Positions 1 through 9,571 of a stretch of 64,000 nucleotides of DNA are shown here, piece by piece. Origin of the DNA: Saccharum officinarum (taxonomy: Eukaryota > Streptophyta > Magnoliopsida > Poales > Poaceae); assembly GCA_020631735.1 (NCBI GenBank), contig CM036197.1, forward strand, positions 49,151,880-49,215,879, given 5' to 3'. Both the position numbers and the translations under genes were made by a program. The notes under the pieces are model-generated. The model did not search any database and was not told where the DNA came from. It saw nothing but the letters and a program-made list of their open reading frames with translations. Numbering within the stretch: the stretch's first letter is position 1; each line of letters begins with the position of its first letter.

Positions 1-683
1 TTTTGAGAGGCTCGGTGTGTGACCGATTAGCCGCCGAACCACGAAGTGTTGTCGACACAACGGGGACGTAGCTTGGTGGCAACCAAGTGAACCTCGGGAG
101 AAAATCACCGTGTCAACATTGTCTACTCTTCTCGGTGGTTTGCTTTCGTGCAAACACAAGCTTGTATTTACTTTCATATATACTTGTGCTTGTGTAGTTG
201 CTCTGTAACTAGTTTGCTTGTGTAGCTTGCTAGTTGTCTTCTTGCTTGTGTAGCTAGAAGCTTCCCTTTGCGTGACTAATTTGGTTTGTGTAACCTTGTT
301 AGTCACATTGCTTAGTTTGTGTAGCTAAGTGTTTTGCGCTCTCTAATTTGGCATTAGTTGCCTTGTTATTGAGCATTGCTAGTGAGCTTAGGAGCTTTGT
401 GCTTTTGCTTCACTAGTTGTGTAGGAGCTCCCTCGGTTGGCAAAGTACTAGTGCATATAGGTTTGTGTGACCTTGCTCTAGAATTGTTTAGGTGAGCTCT
501 TGTAAGCTTAGCACCTTAGTTGCTTAATTAGGATCTTTACAAGGTGCTAGAGAACTTAGATAGAGGGGTGTAGTCTTGGCTAGACCGATAAGTTTAATTC
601 CGCATTTGTTTCGGTTAGCCAACACGTTTAAGTTTTAGAAAGGACTATTCACCCCCCCTCTAGTCCGCCATCTCGACCCTTCA
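1..683 (+). mobile_element. 3' part of a copia-type LTR, truncated by the window start
   Basis: This stretch matches, base for base over long runs, the last ~680 bases of the solo LTR at 24896-27372. Both share the CGACACAACGGGGAC block, the repeated 'cttgtgtagctagc' motifs and an end reading TAGTCCGCCAT...ACCCTTCA. It therefore is the 3' end of an LTR of the same family on the plus strand. It stops at 683, directly against copia gag sequence running the other way, so it was probably inserted into that element. The target duplication cannot be checked because the left end is outside the window. Confidence 0.85.
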
Positions 684-939
684 CAATTGTCATTGCATTG
701 GAGCTTCTTCTCTTCCACTGGTGTAGGTTGCTTTCGGATTAGCAACCTAAATTTTGTTTCGGTGACCCTTCCACACTTCTCTATTGAAAATTGACTTAGT
801 GTGTGGGTCATCTTACCTCCAATATGCATAATTTGTGCCATCAAAGTGAGTTGCCTTCTTGGTGTTGTTGATGTGCAAGCTATAATTGAGCCATTTCTTT
901 TTCACCGTAGTTGTTAAGCCTCAAATAAACGGTGCCTTT
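684..939 (-). pseudogene. copia gag fragment (5' internal region of a SIRE-like element)
   Basis: Reading leftward from the primer binding site, the minus strand encodes a short leader and then a gag-like start containing THFDGTNYAYW and KMTHTLSQF, the typical 'FDGTNYxxW' N-terminal gag motif of Ty1/copia elements. An in-frame stop follows the YWR residues, so the reading is broken. The gag ends abruptly at 684, where the LTR of another element begins. The rest of this element is not in the window. Confidence 0.65.
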
Positions 940-952
940 GGCTCCGATACCA
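940..952 (-). other. primer binding site of the minus-strand copia element
   Basis: The minus strand reads TGGTATCGGAGCC, one base from the initiator-methionine tRNA complement TGGTATCAGAGCC. It lies two bases from the LTR end starting at 955. This fixes the orientation of the element: LTR to the right, gag to the left. Confidence 0.8.
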
Positions 953-954
953 CT

Positions 955-1051
955 TGTAAGGGTCCAAATAGGCTAGAGGGGGGGTGAATAGCCTAATTAA
1001 AACTTCTACAAGAATTACTTAACCACGAGTTAGTACGAAAGGTGGCGAAGC
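955..1051 (-). mobile_element. LTR end of the minus-strand copia element, cut by the gap
   Basis: On the plus strand it begins TGTAAGGGTCCAAATAGGC and continues with GAGGGGGGGTGAATAGCC, an LTR edge of the SIRE-like copia type. Only 97 bases remain before the run of N. The sequence on the far side of the gap is an unrelated gypsy interior. Confidence 0.7.
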
Positions 1052-1151
1052 NNNNNNNNNNNNNNNNNNNNNNNNNNNNNNNNNNNNNNNNNNNNNNNNN
1101 NNNNNNNNNNNNNNNNNNNNNNNNNNNNNNNNNNNNNNNNNNNNNNNNNNN
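1052..1151. other. assembly gap, 100 N
   Basis: Exactly 100 N, the usual placeholder for a gap of unknown length. Copia LTR lies to the left and gypsy antisense-ORF sequence to the right, so the neighbours need not be adjacent in the genome. Confidence 0.98.
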
Positions 1152-3398
1152 CGCGGAGCCGGCGCCTCTTCTTCGGGTGCTCCGGATAAGGGCTCGACCG
1201 CCGACCTCCACCATGCCGCTGGCTCCGCAACGGGCCTTGTCGCGGCTGCGACCCCATCGCCAGGACCGTCCCTTGCCCTGACACCGACGCGACCTCTCCT
1301 GGTCACGTCAGCACCCGCCGCTCCGCGTCGCGGACGGGTGCCTCGCCCGTCGCGACCGCAACGGCAGCCTCGGCGTCCCCGACGACCTGGGCCCCGCCTC
1401 GACCACGTCAAGAGCCGCCGCCTTGGCCGGTTCGGCCCCCTCGACGGCGGGCTCCGGCCGGCAACCGCCGCGGCGTCGGCTGACCTTGCTGATGTCGCAG
1501 GCGCCCTTTCGCGCCTCGACCTGACGAACCCAGGCCGCGTCCTGCTCCGCCGTCCGGTTGAGGACAACGGCGCCGGCTCGCAGCGACTTCACAGGGGTAG
1601 GCCCCATTAGCTCCGCCTTCCGCTTCAGCCTGCGAAGTGAGAAGAATTGTCAGCCAACGGACTTTGGGAAAGGCAGGACGACCAAGTTGAGATACTTACC
1701 CGGAAATCGGCACCAAGTACCTCGACCCCGCGCGGCTCGAGCCTCCCGGGACGGCCGCTGGTGGCCTCGCGGCGGCCTCACCAGCAGGCCGAGCGCTCCT
1801 GGGAGCCCGGCCGACACACCGCCCTGCGCCCTTTGTGCTTCCGAGGCCAGCTGGCCTCGGGTCCTTACTTCCCGCCGGCGCCGCCGCCGATGACAACGCC
1901 GGTACCACCGTCTCCGCCCCTGCCGGAGCTTGCGAGGCCCCGGCTGGTGCGGACGTCCCCGTCGACCCCTCTCGCCGGGTCCGGGGTAAAACGGCCCCTC
2001 CCCTCGAGGGGCCAGATTCCTTCTCCACCTTCTTCCCCTCGACCTCCTCGACCACGACGACCGAGGAGGACGCCCCCCGATGGGCTCCAGCAGGGGGCGA
2101 ATGTCGGGAAGGACCCAAGCCTGGTCGCAATCTCATACCGCGACAGGGCATCATCGTCTTCCGCTGCTGCCGTCGTCCTCCCCCGAGACTATCTCGGAAG
2201 GCGACGGCGACAGGGGCACTCCGTCGATGGTCTGCTGGCGCCGGCGCTTCTTCAACGCCTCCGCCTCCTTGGCCTTGCGGATCGCCCGCTTTCTTGGCTG
2301 TCTCCTTGGCCTGCTTCTTCTGGGAGGCATGCAGGCGTCGAGCCTCCCGGGCGGGCCGGTCCTCCGGGACTGGTGGGCGCGTTTTCCCGCAACGCCGACA
2401 AATCCTACACGCCGGCCTCGACCACATCAGCAAAATCCACAGAAAAACAAGAATAGCAATACCTCAGCCCCGAGATACGTACCACGGATTCGCACCCTTC
2501 GGTAGGCCTCATGGGAACCTGATTGGCCTCCTCCGCCTTGAAGTTCCCGACCATCCGGCGATCCCGCCGGAGGACCTCCTCAAGGGTGAGGGATTCGTGG
2601 GACATCCGGGTACCCTCCAGGTTCGCCTCCGGAGTCATCTGGTCCAGGCGGAGACGACGCTGGCACAACGGCATCACTCTGCGGCGATGGAAGCCCGCAG
2701 CCACCGCCGCAGCCGTCAGGCCCCGAAGGCGAAGCTGCTGCAGCGCCGCCAGCAGCGGATCCAGGCGCGTCTTCTCGGCCTCGGGCACTCCGTACGACCA
2801 ATGCTCTTCTCGAGCAGTCAGCACGCGGCTGGTGTACCTCGGCAACTGATTTTCATCATTGCGGAGGTAGAACCAACCCTCGTGCCACCCACTGTTCGAG
2901 GAGATGAGGCGAGCCGGGATGTATAGATCCGTCCGACCCGATCTCACCTGCAGCACGCAGCTCCCCACTCGGGCCGCGCACAGGACGCCTTTCTCCCCCG
3001 CCCTCTTGGCGAAGAGCTCGGCCTTGAAAAGGTGAAGCCACAAGTTCCACTGTGGCTCCACCCCGAGGTAGCCCTCGCAGACCGCCGCGAAGATGGCGGC
3101 CTGCGCGACGGCGTTGGGGGAAAGGTGATGAAGCTCCACCCGGTAGTAGTGGAGGAGCGCGCGCATGAAGACCGACGCCGGCACGCCGAACCCCCGCTCA
3201 TGAAAGCTGACGAAGCTCACCACGTACCCTTCAGGGGCGCTGGCTCCTGATGGGCGGGGGGCGGCGCACCCACTCCGGCTGCGCCAAGTTCGTCCTCGGC
3301 CGCAGCAGCCCGTCCTCGACCAACTCCTCCAACCTCCTCTCCGTCACCGAGGAGGCGGCCCAGTCATCGGCGGGGAGGATCTGGCTCTTTCCTGCCAT
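1152..3398 (-). pseudogene. antisense ORF of a Tat-lineage Ty3/gypsy retrotransposon (putative gypsy-type domain)
   Basis: The likely start is the ATG at 3396-3398 (MAGKSQILPADDWAAS...). A one-base frameshift near 3236 moves the reading into the frame that runs from 3223 to 2405. That part carries FHERGFGVPASVF, LLHYYRVELHHLSPNAV and CEGYLGVEPQWNLW, matching the plant 'putative gypsy type transposon' domain (PF04195). Downstream, to about 1700, an alanine- and lysine-rich stretch (REARRLHASQKKQAKE) continues the protein in another frame, and acidic proline-rich sequence runs into the gap. The LTR at 4935-6082 has its TATA box on the plus strand, so this ORF is antisense to the element. An extra antisense ORF between pol and the 3' LTR is a known trait of Tat elements. 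The frame changes show decay or unrecognised introns. Its function is unknown. Confidence 0.75.
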
Positions 3399-3754
3399 CG
3401 ATGTCGTCGGGAGGGGAAGGAAGGAAAGGATGCGGTGGCTGCGGCAAGACGGGCGGAGAACGCGATGTGGCAGGGGATGTCTAAGGCAAAGGATTGCAGG
3501 GATGCAAGTAACCGGTGGGGAACGAAGACCCAAGGCCTTAGCTTTATATGCCCGGACGGAAGCCCAACGGCCGCGCGAGAAGTAAGGAGCAGTTTTCCGC
3601 GATAAAACACGCTCACCTAACCGTTTCCTTATATCTCGCAGGAACTGAGCACGTGGCCGCTCCCCACGTCGTAACCATACGCCGATACCGCGCCGATCTC
3701 GTCTCCCGAAAAAAAACGCGCTCGGCCAACGAAATATCTCCAGGTATGTCTTAA

Positions 3755-4739
3755 ATGGGTGCGAAACCCGCAATAAGTCTCGAGGGAGCGAAAGCTGGCC
3801 CTCGAACGGGGTTCGACAGCTGCCCTCGAGCAACAGAGTTAGGGACGACCCAGGGTGCGCCCGTACATGGCCAAGGGCTCGAGCCACGCTCTCGAGGCAC
3901 CCCAGGACGTATTCGAGGCCGAAGGAGAAGGTTGTGGTAGGAATCCCTCCGGGGGAGGCATCGAGCCCTCGAATCCTGTCGAAGGGAATCGAGATCCACA
4001 CGACCACTTCTTGGCATTTTTGAGGGCGCCTCCGGGCCACTAGCCGACCCCTAACGAACGGGGCACGGGTTCTCACTCGAATTCCCCCGCTAGCAGCTCA
4101 CCGGAGATCGTCGTAGCTCGGGCCCAAACGAGGGTAGTACGACATTCTCCACCCCTCCTTTTTTTCGAAGGGAGCGTGAGGGTCGCGAAAGACGGCCGGA
4201 CTCTGATCGACCTCGTGCGTGCGAGGCTCGGGGTCCCGACCGCAAAAATGGGTGCGAAGCCCGCAATAAGTCTCGAGGGAGCGAAAGCTGGCCCTCGAAC
4301 GTGGTTCGACAGCTGCCCTCGAGCAACAGAGTTAGGGACGACCCAGGGTGCGCCGTACATGGCCAAGGGCTCGAGCCACGCTCTCGAGGCACCCCAGGAC
4401 GTATTCGAGGCCGAAGGAGAAGGTTGTGGTAGGAATCCCTCCGGGGAGGCATCGAGCCCTCGAATCCTGTCGAAGGGAATCGAGATCCACACGACCGCTT
4501 CTTGGCATTTTTGAGGGCGCCCCCGGGCCACTAGCCGACCCCTAACGAACGGGGCACGGGTTCTCACTCGAATTCCCCCGCTAGCAGCTCACCGGAGATC
4601 GTCGTAACTCGGGCCCAAACGAGGGTAGTACGACATTCTCCACCCCTCCTCCTTTTTTCCGAAAAAGGAGCGTGAGGGTCGTACAGCGAAAGACGGCCGG
4701 GACCCTGATCGACCTCGCGCGCACGAGGCTCGGGGCTTG
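3755..4739 (+). repeat. two tandem copies of a 493-bp unit in the 3' untranslated region of the gypsy element
   Basis: The unit starting ATGGGTGCGAA at 3755 is repeated at 4248, an offset of 493 bases. Both copies contain the same blocks in the same order: CTCGAGGGAGCGAAAGCTGG, GTTCGACAGCTGCCCTCGAG, GGCATTTTTGAGGGCGC, CTCACCGGAGATCGTCGTA, and an end of the type GAGGCTCGGGG. They differ by scattered substitutions and a few indels. Tandem repeats in front of the 3' LTR are a known feature of Tat-lineage elements. Confidence 0.9.
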
Positions 4740-4934
4740 ACCGCAACGAAATGTCCCCCAATCAAACGCGAACAAGACCTCGGAGGAGTCTCCATACTCC
4801 ACCGAGGCCTCGGGGGCTACACCCGGGGGGTGCGCTCGCGCGCCCCCACCGGAAAAAATCACGATGCCACGACTCCAGTTCTGACCAACCTCTGGGAGAG
4901 TGATCACACACTCACCCAAAGGCTCGGGGGCTAC

Positions 4935-6082
4935 TGTCGGTACCAACAGTACGGGGGTACCCACACCTATCGCCAAAACACTAACATAACCGAGACCACA
5001 ATGAAAGATAGCCCGCTCGACGGGGCGCCTCGACCGCGCCCCGGTTCCGACTCGTACGAGGCCCGCTCGACGGGGCGCCTCGACCACGCCCCGGCTCCGA
5101 CTCGTACGAGGCCCGCTCGACGATGCGCCTCGACCACGCCCCGGCTCCGACTCGTACGAGGCCCGCTCGACGGGGCGCCTCGACCGCGCCCCGGCTCCGA
5201 CTCGTACGAAGCCCGCTCGACGGGGCGCCTCGACCGCGCTCCGGCTCCGACTCGTACGAGGCCCGCTCGACGGGGCGCCTCGACCGCACCCCGGCTCCTC
5301 GACACCCTTTCTTTACCTACCCGGGACAAAAGCCATAGCATTCAATGCGGTTACCTACTACCACCGACCGGCATGGCTACGGCATGGGTCAACGCGGGAA
5401 CAATACCCACGTCAAGTCTCACTGTTTTACCGCCCATCCCGTGATGGGAGGTGAAAGCCGTCACTGTATCCACCTTACCGCGCACTATTCACCATCAATC
5501 ACCCTCGAGGGAGGATAAGACAAGGTCCGTCCCCCGCGATACCAGGGATTCGGCCTTATCCATCCGACCTCGACCCGGCCTCGACCCGGCCCCAACGCTC
5601 GACTTAGCTCGAAGGACGGTATGGCATGGCGCTCTGGGTCATTTCACCCTCTTGTCCCGCACCACGTCAGGGTACCCAGGGATGGCCGGCCATCCCGAAG
5701 CCACGTCGCTACAGTCAACTCAACAGGAATCGACGAAACATCGCCTCAAGGCTCCCCTCGACTTGACCACCTCTCGCCCTATAAAAGGACGGGCCAGGGC
5801 GACGAATAGGGGGGCGAAGCATCACGGAAAAAACGCGAAGCAACCATCTTTCTCCTTTTTCTCTTTGAGACTTGGGTTCGACACCCTCTCTCGCCTGCTT
5901 GTAACCCCTACACGAGCACCTCGGTGCAAGGAAATACAAACCTCTCTTCCCCGCTGGACGTAGGGCCTTCTTTTGCCCGAACCAGGATAAACCCCCGTGT
6001 GTTCTCCTTGCATCACCATCCAGGAAAGAGTCACGCAGCATTTACTCGTTGGTTTAGGACCCCCTCGGTCCGAACACCGACA
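4935..6082 (+). mobile_element. 3' LTR of a Tat-like Ty3/gypsy retrotransposon
   Basis: The segment begins TGTCGGTACCAACAG and ends CGAACACCGACA, giving the inverted TGTCGG/CCGACA ends of an LTR. A purine-rich tract (AGGCTCGGGGGCTAC) stands directly before it, as expected of a polypurine tract ahead of a 3' LTR. A TATA box (CTATAAAAGG, 5779-5788) points to the right, fixing plus-strand orientation. The interior to the left (antisense ORF and tandem repeats) agrees. The 5' half of the element is missing at the gap, so no target duplication can be tested. Confidence 0.8.
5011..5306 (+). repeat. array of six 50-bp tandem repeats in the U3 of the gypsy LTR
   Basis: GCCCGCTCGACGGGGCGCCT recurs at 5011, 5061, 5111, 5161, 5211 and 5261 with exact 50-base spacing (the third copy has GATG for GGGG). 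Each unit continues CGACC(G/A)CGCCCCGGCTCCGA and CTCGTACGAG. The last copy is incomplete. The array is upstream of the LTR TATA box, in the promoter part of the LTR. Confidence 0.95.
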
Positions 6083-6432
6083 CACAGGCAACAAGATTTA
6101 ATTGTGCACATGAGTCATGTAAGTCAAATGAGTTAGCAGTGGTGCAGTATGTGGAAGACTTAAGTTCATGAAGCAACACTGGTGACTGGTGAGTAATCAC
6201 AACTGCCTAAGGAATTCAGGCAGTCACAACAGGAAGGTCGACAATTCCGATTTATCACCATCTCAAAGATTGATAGCTGAAATAAGAAAACAGCCCACAG
6301 TATGGTAGCTCGGAGTACCTAGGAACAATTTCCGGGCCAGATTGGCTCGTAGTGATTAACAAATGATCCCAACTTTTAAAGAAAAAAATACTCTTCACAC
6401 CCAATCCAGATTGGCTGTGGGGAAAGGATTAC
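6083..6432 (-). other. left-over first intron of the FAX-like gene fragment
   Basis: The sequence between the gypsy LTR end and the splice donor at 6431-6432 shows no ORF and no second exon. It would be intron 1 of the minus-strand gene. The gypsy element is inserted in, or has replaced, the rest of that intron. Confidence 0.5.
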
Positions 6433-6791
6433 CTCCGACGAGCGCGGCGTAGGCGAGAGTGAGTTTCTGCGACATGGACAGGCCCTGTCCCATCTTCTCT
6501 TCCTCCCCGTCCCCGTCCCCTCCCCCCTTCCCCTTCCTTCCCTCCTCCCCTCGGGTCGCTGCCGCCGCCGCTCCCTCCGGCACCGTCGTCGCCCCCCGAT
6601 CCGCCGCCGCCGAGCTCGGGTTCCTCCTTGGTCGCGACGGCCGCGATGAGGCGGGACCGGAGGGGGAGGGAGAGGGAGACGGGGACCCGCGACGCGCGGC
6701 GCGGGAGCAGCAGCGAGGACTGGGAGCCGGAGATCGGGGGCGGGGCAACGGCGAGGTGCGCGAGTGGGCTCGTGGCGAGCGCGAGGGCCAT
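6433..6791 (-). pseudogene. first exon of a chloroplast FATTY ACID EXPORT-like (Tmem_14) gene, frameshifted
   Basis: From the ATG at 6789-6791 the minus strand reads MALALATSPLAHLAVAPPP and then a serine/arginine-rich, acid-poor stretch typical of a plastid transit peptide (LLLPRRASRVPVSLSLPLRS), followed by KEEPELGGGG and a glycine-rich linker. Near the donor, a different frame reads EEKMGQGLSMSQKLTLAYAA, the start of the Tmem_14/FAX membrane domain as I recognise it from plant FAX proteins, which move fatty acids across the plastid envelope. The two halves are one base out of frame, with the shift inside a G-rich run around 6515-6535. The exon ends at GGAG|GTAATCC. No further exon lies between here and the retrotransposon at 6082. 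The frameshift could be a sequencing error in the homopolymer, and the other exons could lie beyond the nested elements. As it stands it is a broken or truncated gene. Confidence 0.6.
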
Positions 6792-7203
6792 CGTGCTCGA
6801 GCTGCTGAAGCTGATTGACTTCACTGCGGTCACCGGTCAGGGGGAGGTGCTCGTGATCGTGATGGGGGAATTTTTTTCTTGGTGGCAGTTGATGTTAGGC
6901 TGCAGGTGGGGCCAGTCCAGCGAAAACCTCCGCGCCGCGTCGCTCGCGCCGTGAAACGCTTCGGCGGGCTCGGCCCGGCCCAGTAGCGGGTTGGCGATGA
7001 CTCGCGAGGCTGGCCCAAGTGTGCTAGCGCAGCAGGGCGGCAGAGCGCCTAGCGAGTGAGATGGTGGGACGTGAGAGGGAGTGGATGTGGCCGTGTGGGA
7101 GTGATCTGTACCATATCGCTTATCAGTGCGAGGTGGCAACCGAGGGAGAGGAATAAAAGGCGCAGCTGGGCTACCTAGGCGTAGCACGCAGCTGCGCGGT
7201 GCA
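6792..7203. other. GC-rich upstream region of the FAX-like exon
   Basis: This stretch would be the 5' leader and promoter of the minus-strand exon. I see no convincing TATA box on the minus strand. A plus-strand GAATAAAAGG near 7150 has no gene downstream. Confidence 0.35.
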
Positions 7204-9562
7204 CACAGAGCGAACTATTCTTTCGCCTTTTACTAAAGAACTAGAAAATTCTATTCAGTGTAATTTCAGAATATAAAATATATGGCTTTACCAAAAATAA
7301 TGTCATAATATTGATACATGTAAGGTACCTTATCTAATATGTTTGTTTCAATAAAAAAGCTTTAAAAGATACAAACTTGTATTTTTCTATTTATCGTAGA
7401 ATTGAGACGTCTATTTGTTAATGCTATTTAGAGGACCCTAGTGATTTCGAGTCAAGAGGTATACTTGCCCATGTCGAGTGGGTGAAGGTAAAGCAAAAAC
7501 TGTGCCATTTTGCATTGACATATTAATATTTGGAGCTAATTTGTTTCTATTTGATGTTATATGGTTATCTTGTTGATGTTGTTAATGTAAATGACATCAA
7601 GACGAAGATGATGAATTGCGAAGGGTCTATTGACATTTTGAGCAGAGCAGATTATAGCATAGAGGCAAAGCAAAGCTTTTTTTGGGAAATGGAAAATATC
7701 TATCATCATCTTTGAATTGTATTGACTAATTGGTAATATTGCTATATCAGTTTCATCATTTTATAAATTATTTTTTTTACTAAAGAATACCGTGTGTGTG
7801 CGCCGCAAATAGCAGCATACGCCTATTTTTGGAGGGCCCCAACAAGTCACAAAATAAATATTTTTAGAAAGTTGCTTATATGCCCTAACAAATAAAAGAA
7901 GAAAATATTTTGATTAGAAGAAAATGATAGAAATATTTAATACAAATTGTGTTTTTGAAATTAAGTATTTTTTTAATGAGGCCCTCTAATTGCTTTGTTC
8001 TGATTCAGTGTTATTTATTTTGTGGATTCAATTGCTTTGTCCTGAACAGCGCAACACGATCAAACTATCCTGATAAGGATCTCGACATGTCCATTTTGTG
8101 AAGCTCAAAACGAACTACCGCTACCACTATCATTAATTCTACTTTTGTAGCTCTGCGTCATTATCTTCATCTGCTGCCTAATCACAGCGCATTATCTTCA
8201 TCTTCTGACCTAATCAGAGCGCAGGTTAATTTGTACTTTGTACTTAACTTAATACTCCATCCGTACTCCCACCGTTCAATAGTGCAATTCTATATCTCAA
8301 TTAACGAATATTTTCTTATGTTTATAGAAACTTTTATGTATCCAATATTTACTATGAAATATATTCTATGATTTAATCTACTATTCGGTACCATAAATAT
8401 TTAAATATTTTTATATAGATTTGATCAAACTTAAAATAATTTGACTACTCGAAATATATAAAAAAAATACACTCTTTTCAAGAGGGAGATACATGGTGGG
8501 TTCAACTGAGATACACTTTCTATAACGCTCGGAGTTTGTTGAGTATCCTATGTTTGGATTGACCCTCTCCCACAGTTTGTAAAAATCTTGGAGACTCATG
8601 AAGTAAATGATTCTCTCTAGAATTAATAAAGTGCAAATTCTGTCTTTAAAAAATTATGGTGTTCTTTACTAGTTCAAAACACCGCCAACAAGATGTTGTA
8701 GGATGGTTTTTGACCCCTCCAAGTGCACTAGTATGAAACACCACACCTCCGAGTAAAGCAAACTTTGTTTAGACACCGACCACTTCTTATACTACTTCCC
8801 ACGTCAAACTACCCTCTCGTTTGCAAACACATAGGGATCAAAATGAGAGGGAAAGTTTCTAAATTTTTTTTTGGCGATTCCATCAAACTACACATATTAG
8901 ATCTTTGTTGGTCCCTGTATGTCCTTTCTAGGTGAGGAAACATGTTCTTGGCTTCGACGAGCTACGAGCAAAGTTAATTTGTACGATACAAGTTGGGTTG
9001 ATGATTCCGCAATTATAGTAACATATTTTTGTTTGATGTTCCATGTTTATATTATCCATCGAAAAATGCTGCTTAAATTGTGGCGTACAATGTTCATGGT
9101 CCGGCAATAGGTATGGTGCTAGATCAAAGCTTACAAACTACCTGCTATTATGGTTTCACAATTGAAATTACATGATGTATCAAAGTTTGCAAACTACTTG
9201 CTACTATGCTTTTTGATGAAAAAAATCTAGCACCCTAGAATCATGACAAAGGAAACTTCATATTCCGGTCCGATGATTTAGTTTAGTTTAATTTATTATT
9301 GCTGCTGCTAAGTACCTACTGTTCTGCATCGAGAATGCTTTTAAAACAAAGGGGACATATAAATTGAGGTATGACGAAATAGTTTTACCATGAGAAGATG
9401 GTGATTTGGCTGAAGCAACAAACACTGCCGGTAGTCTCTATATTTCTGACATGTGGTTCATATGTAAACTTTTAGTCTATGATTTTATGCAATACACGGC
9501 GGCTATTAGAAGCAATGATAATTTAGACCGCGCTGAATGCACAAGGCTATGTATAGCAGACA
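7204..9562. other. AT-rich intergenic DNA with degraded repeats
   Basis: No coding exon was recognised. A weak Stowaway-like edge (CTCCATCCGTACTCCCACC near 8260) pairs with AAGAGGGAG near 8480, suggesting an old MITE. A sequence of about 120 bases at 9115-9234 has matching ends. The remainder is unremarkable. Confidence 0.5.
9115..9234. repeat. possible small MITE
   Basis: The ends read GGTGCTAGAT and ATCTAGCACC, a perfect 10-base inverted pair 120 bases apart. Inside, ATCAAAG(C/T)TT(A/G)CAAACTA is present twice in direct orientation. No clear target duplication was found. Confidence 0.4.
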
Positions 9563-9571
9563 TAAAATTTA

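Noticed and set aside
1647..2926. Plus-strand frames of 269 and 363 codons
   Set aside because: Shadows of the antisense gypsy ORF, whose minus-strand frames carry recognisable domain motifs.
5011..5306. The 50-bp array as a centromeric satellite
   Set aside because: Only six units, confined to one LTR; centromeric satellites of grasses have longer units and long arrays.
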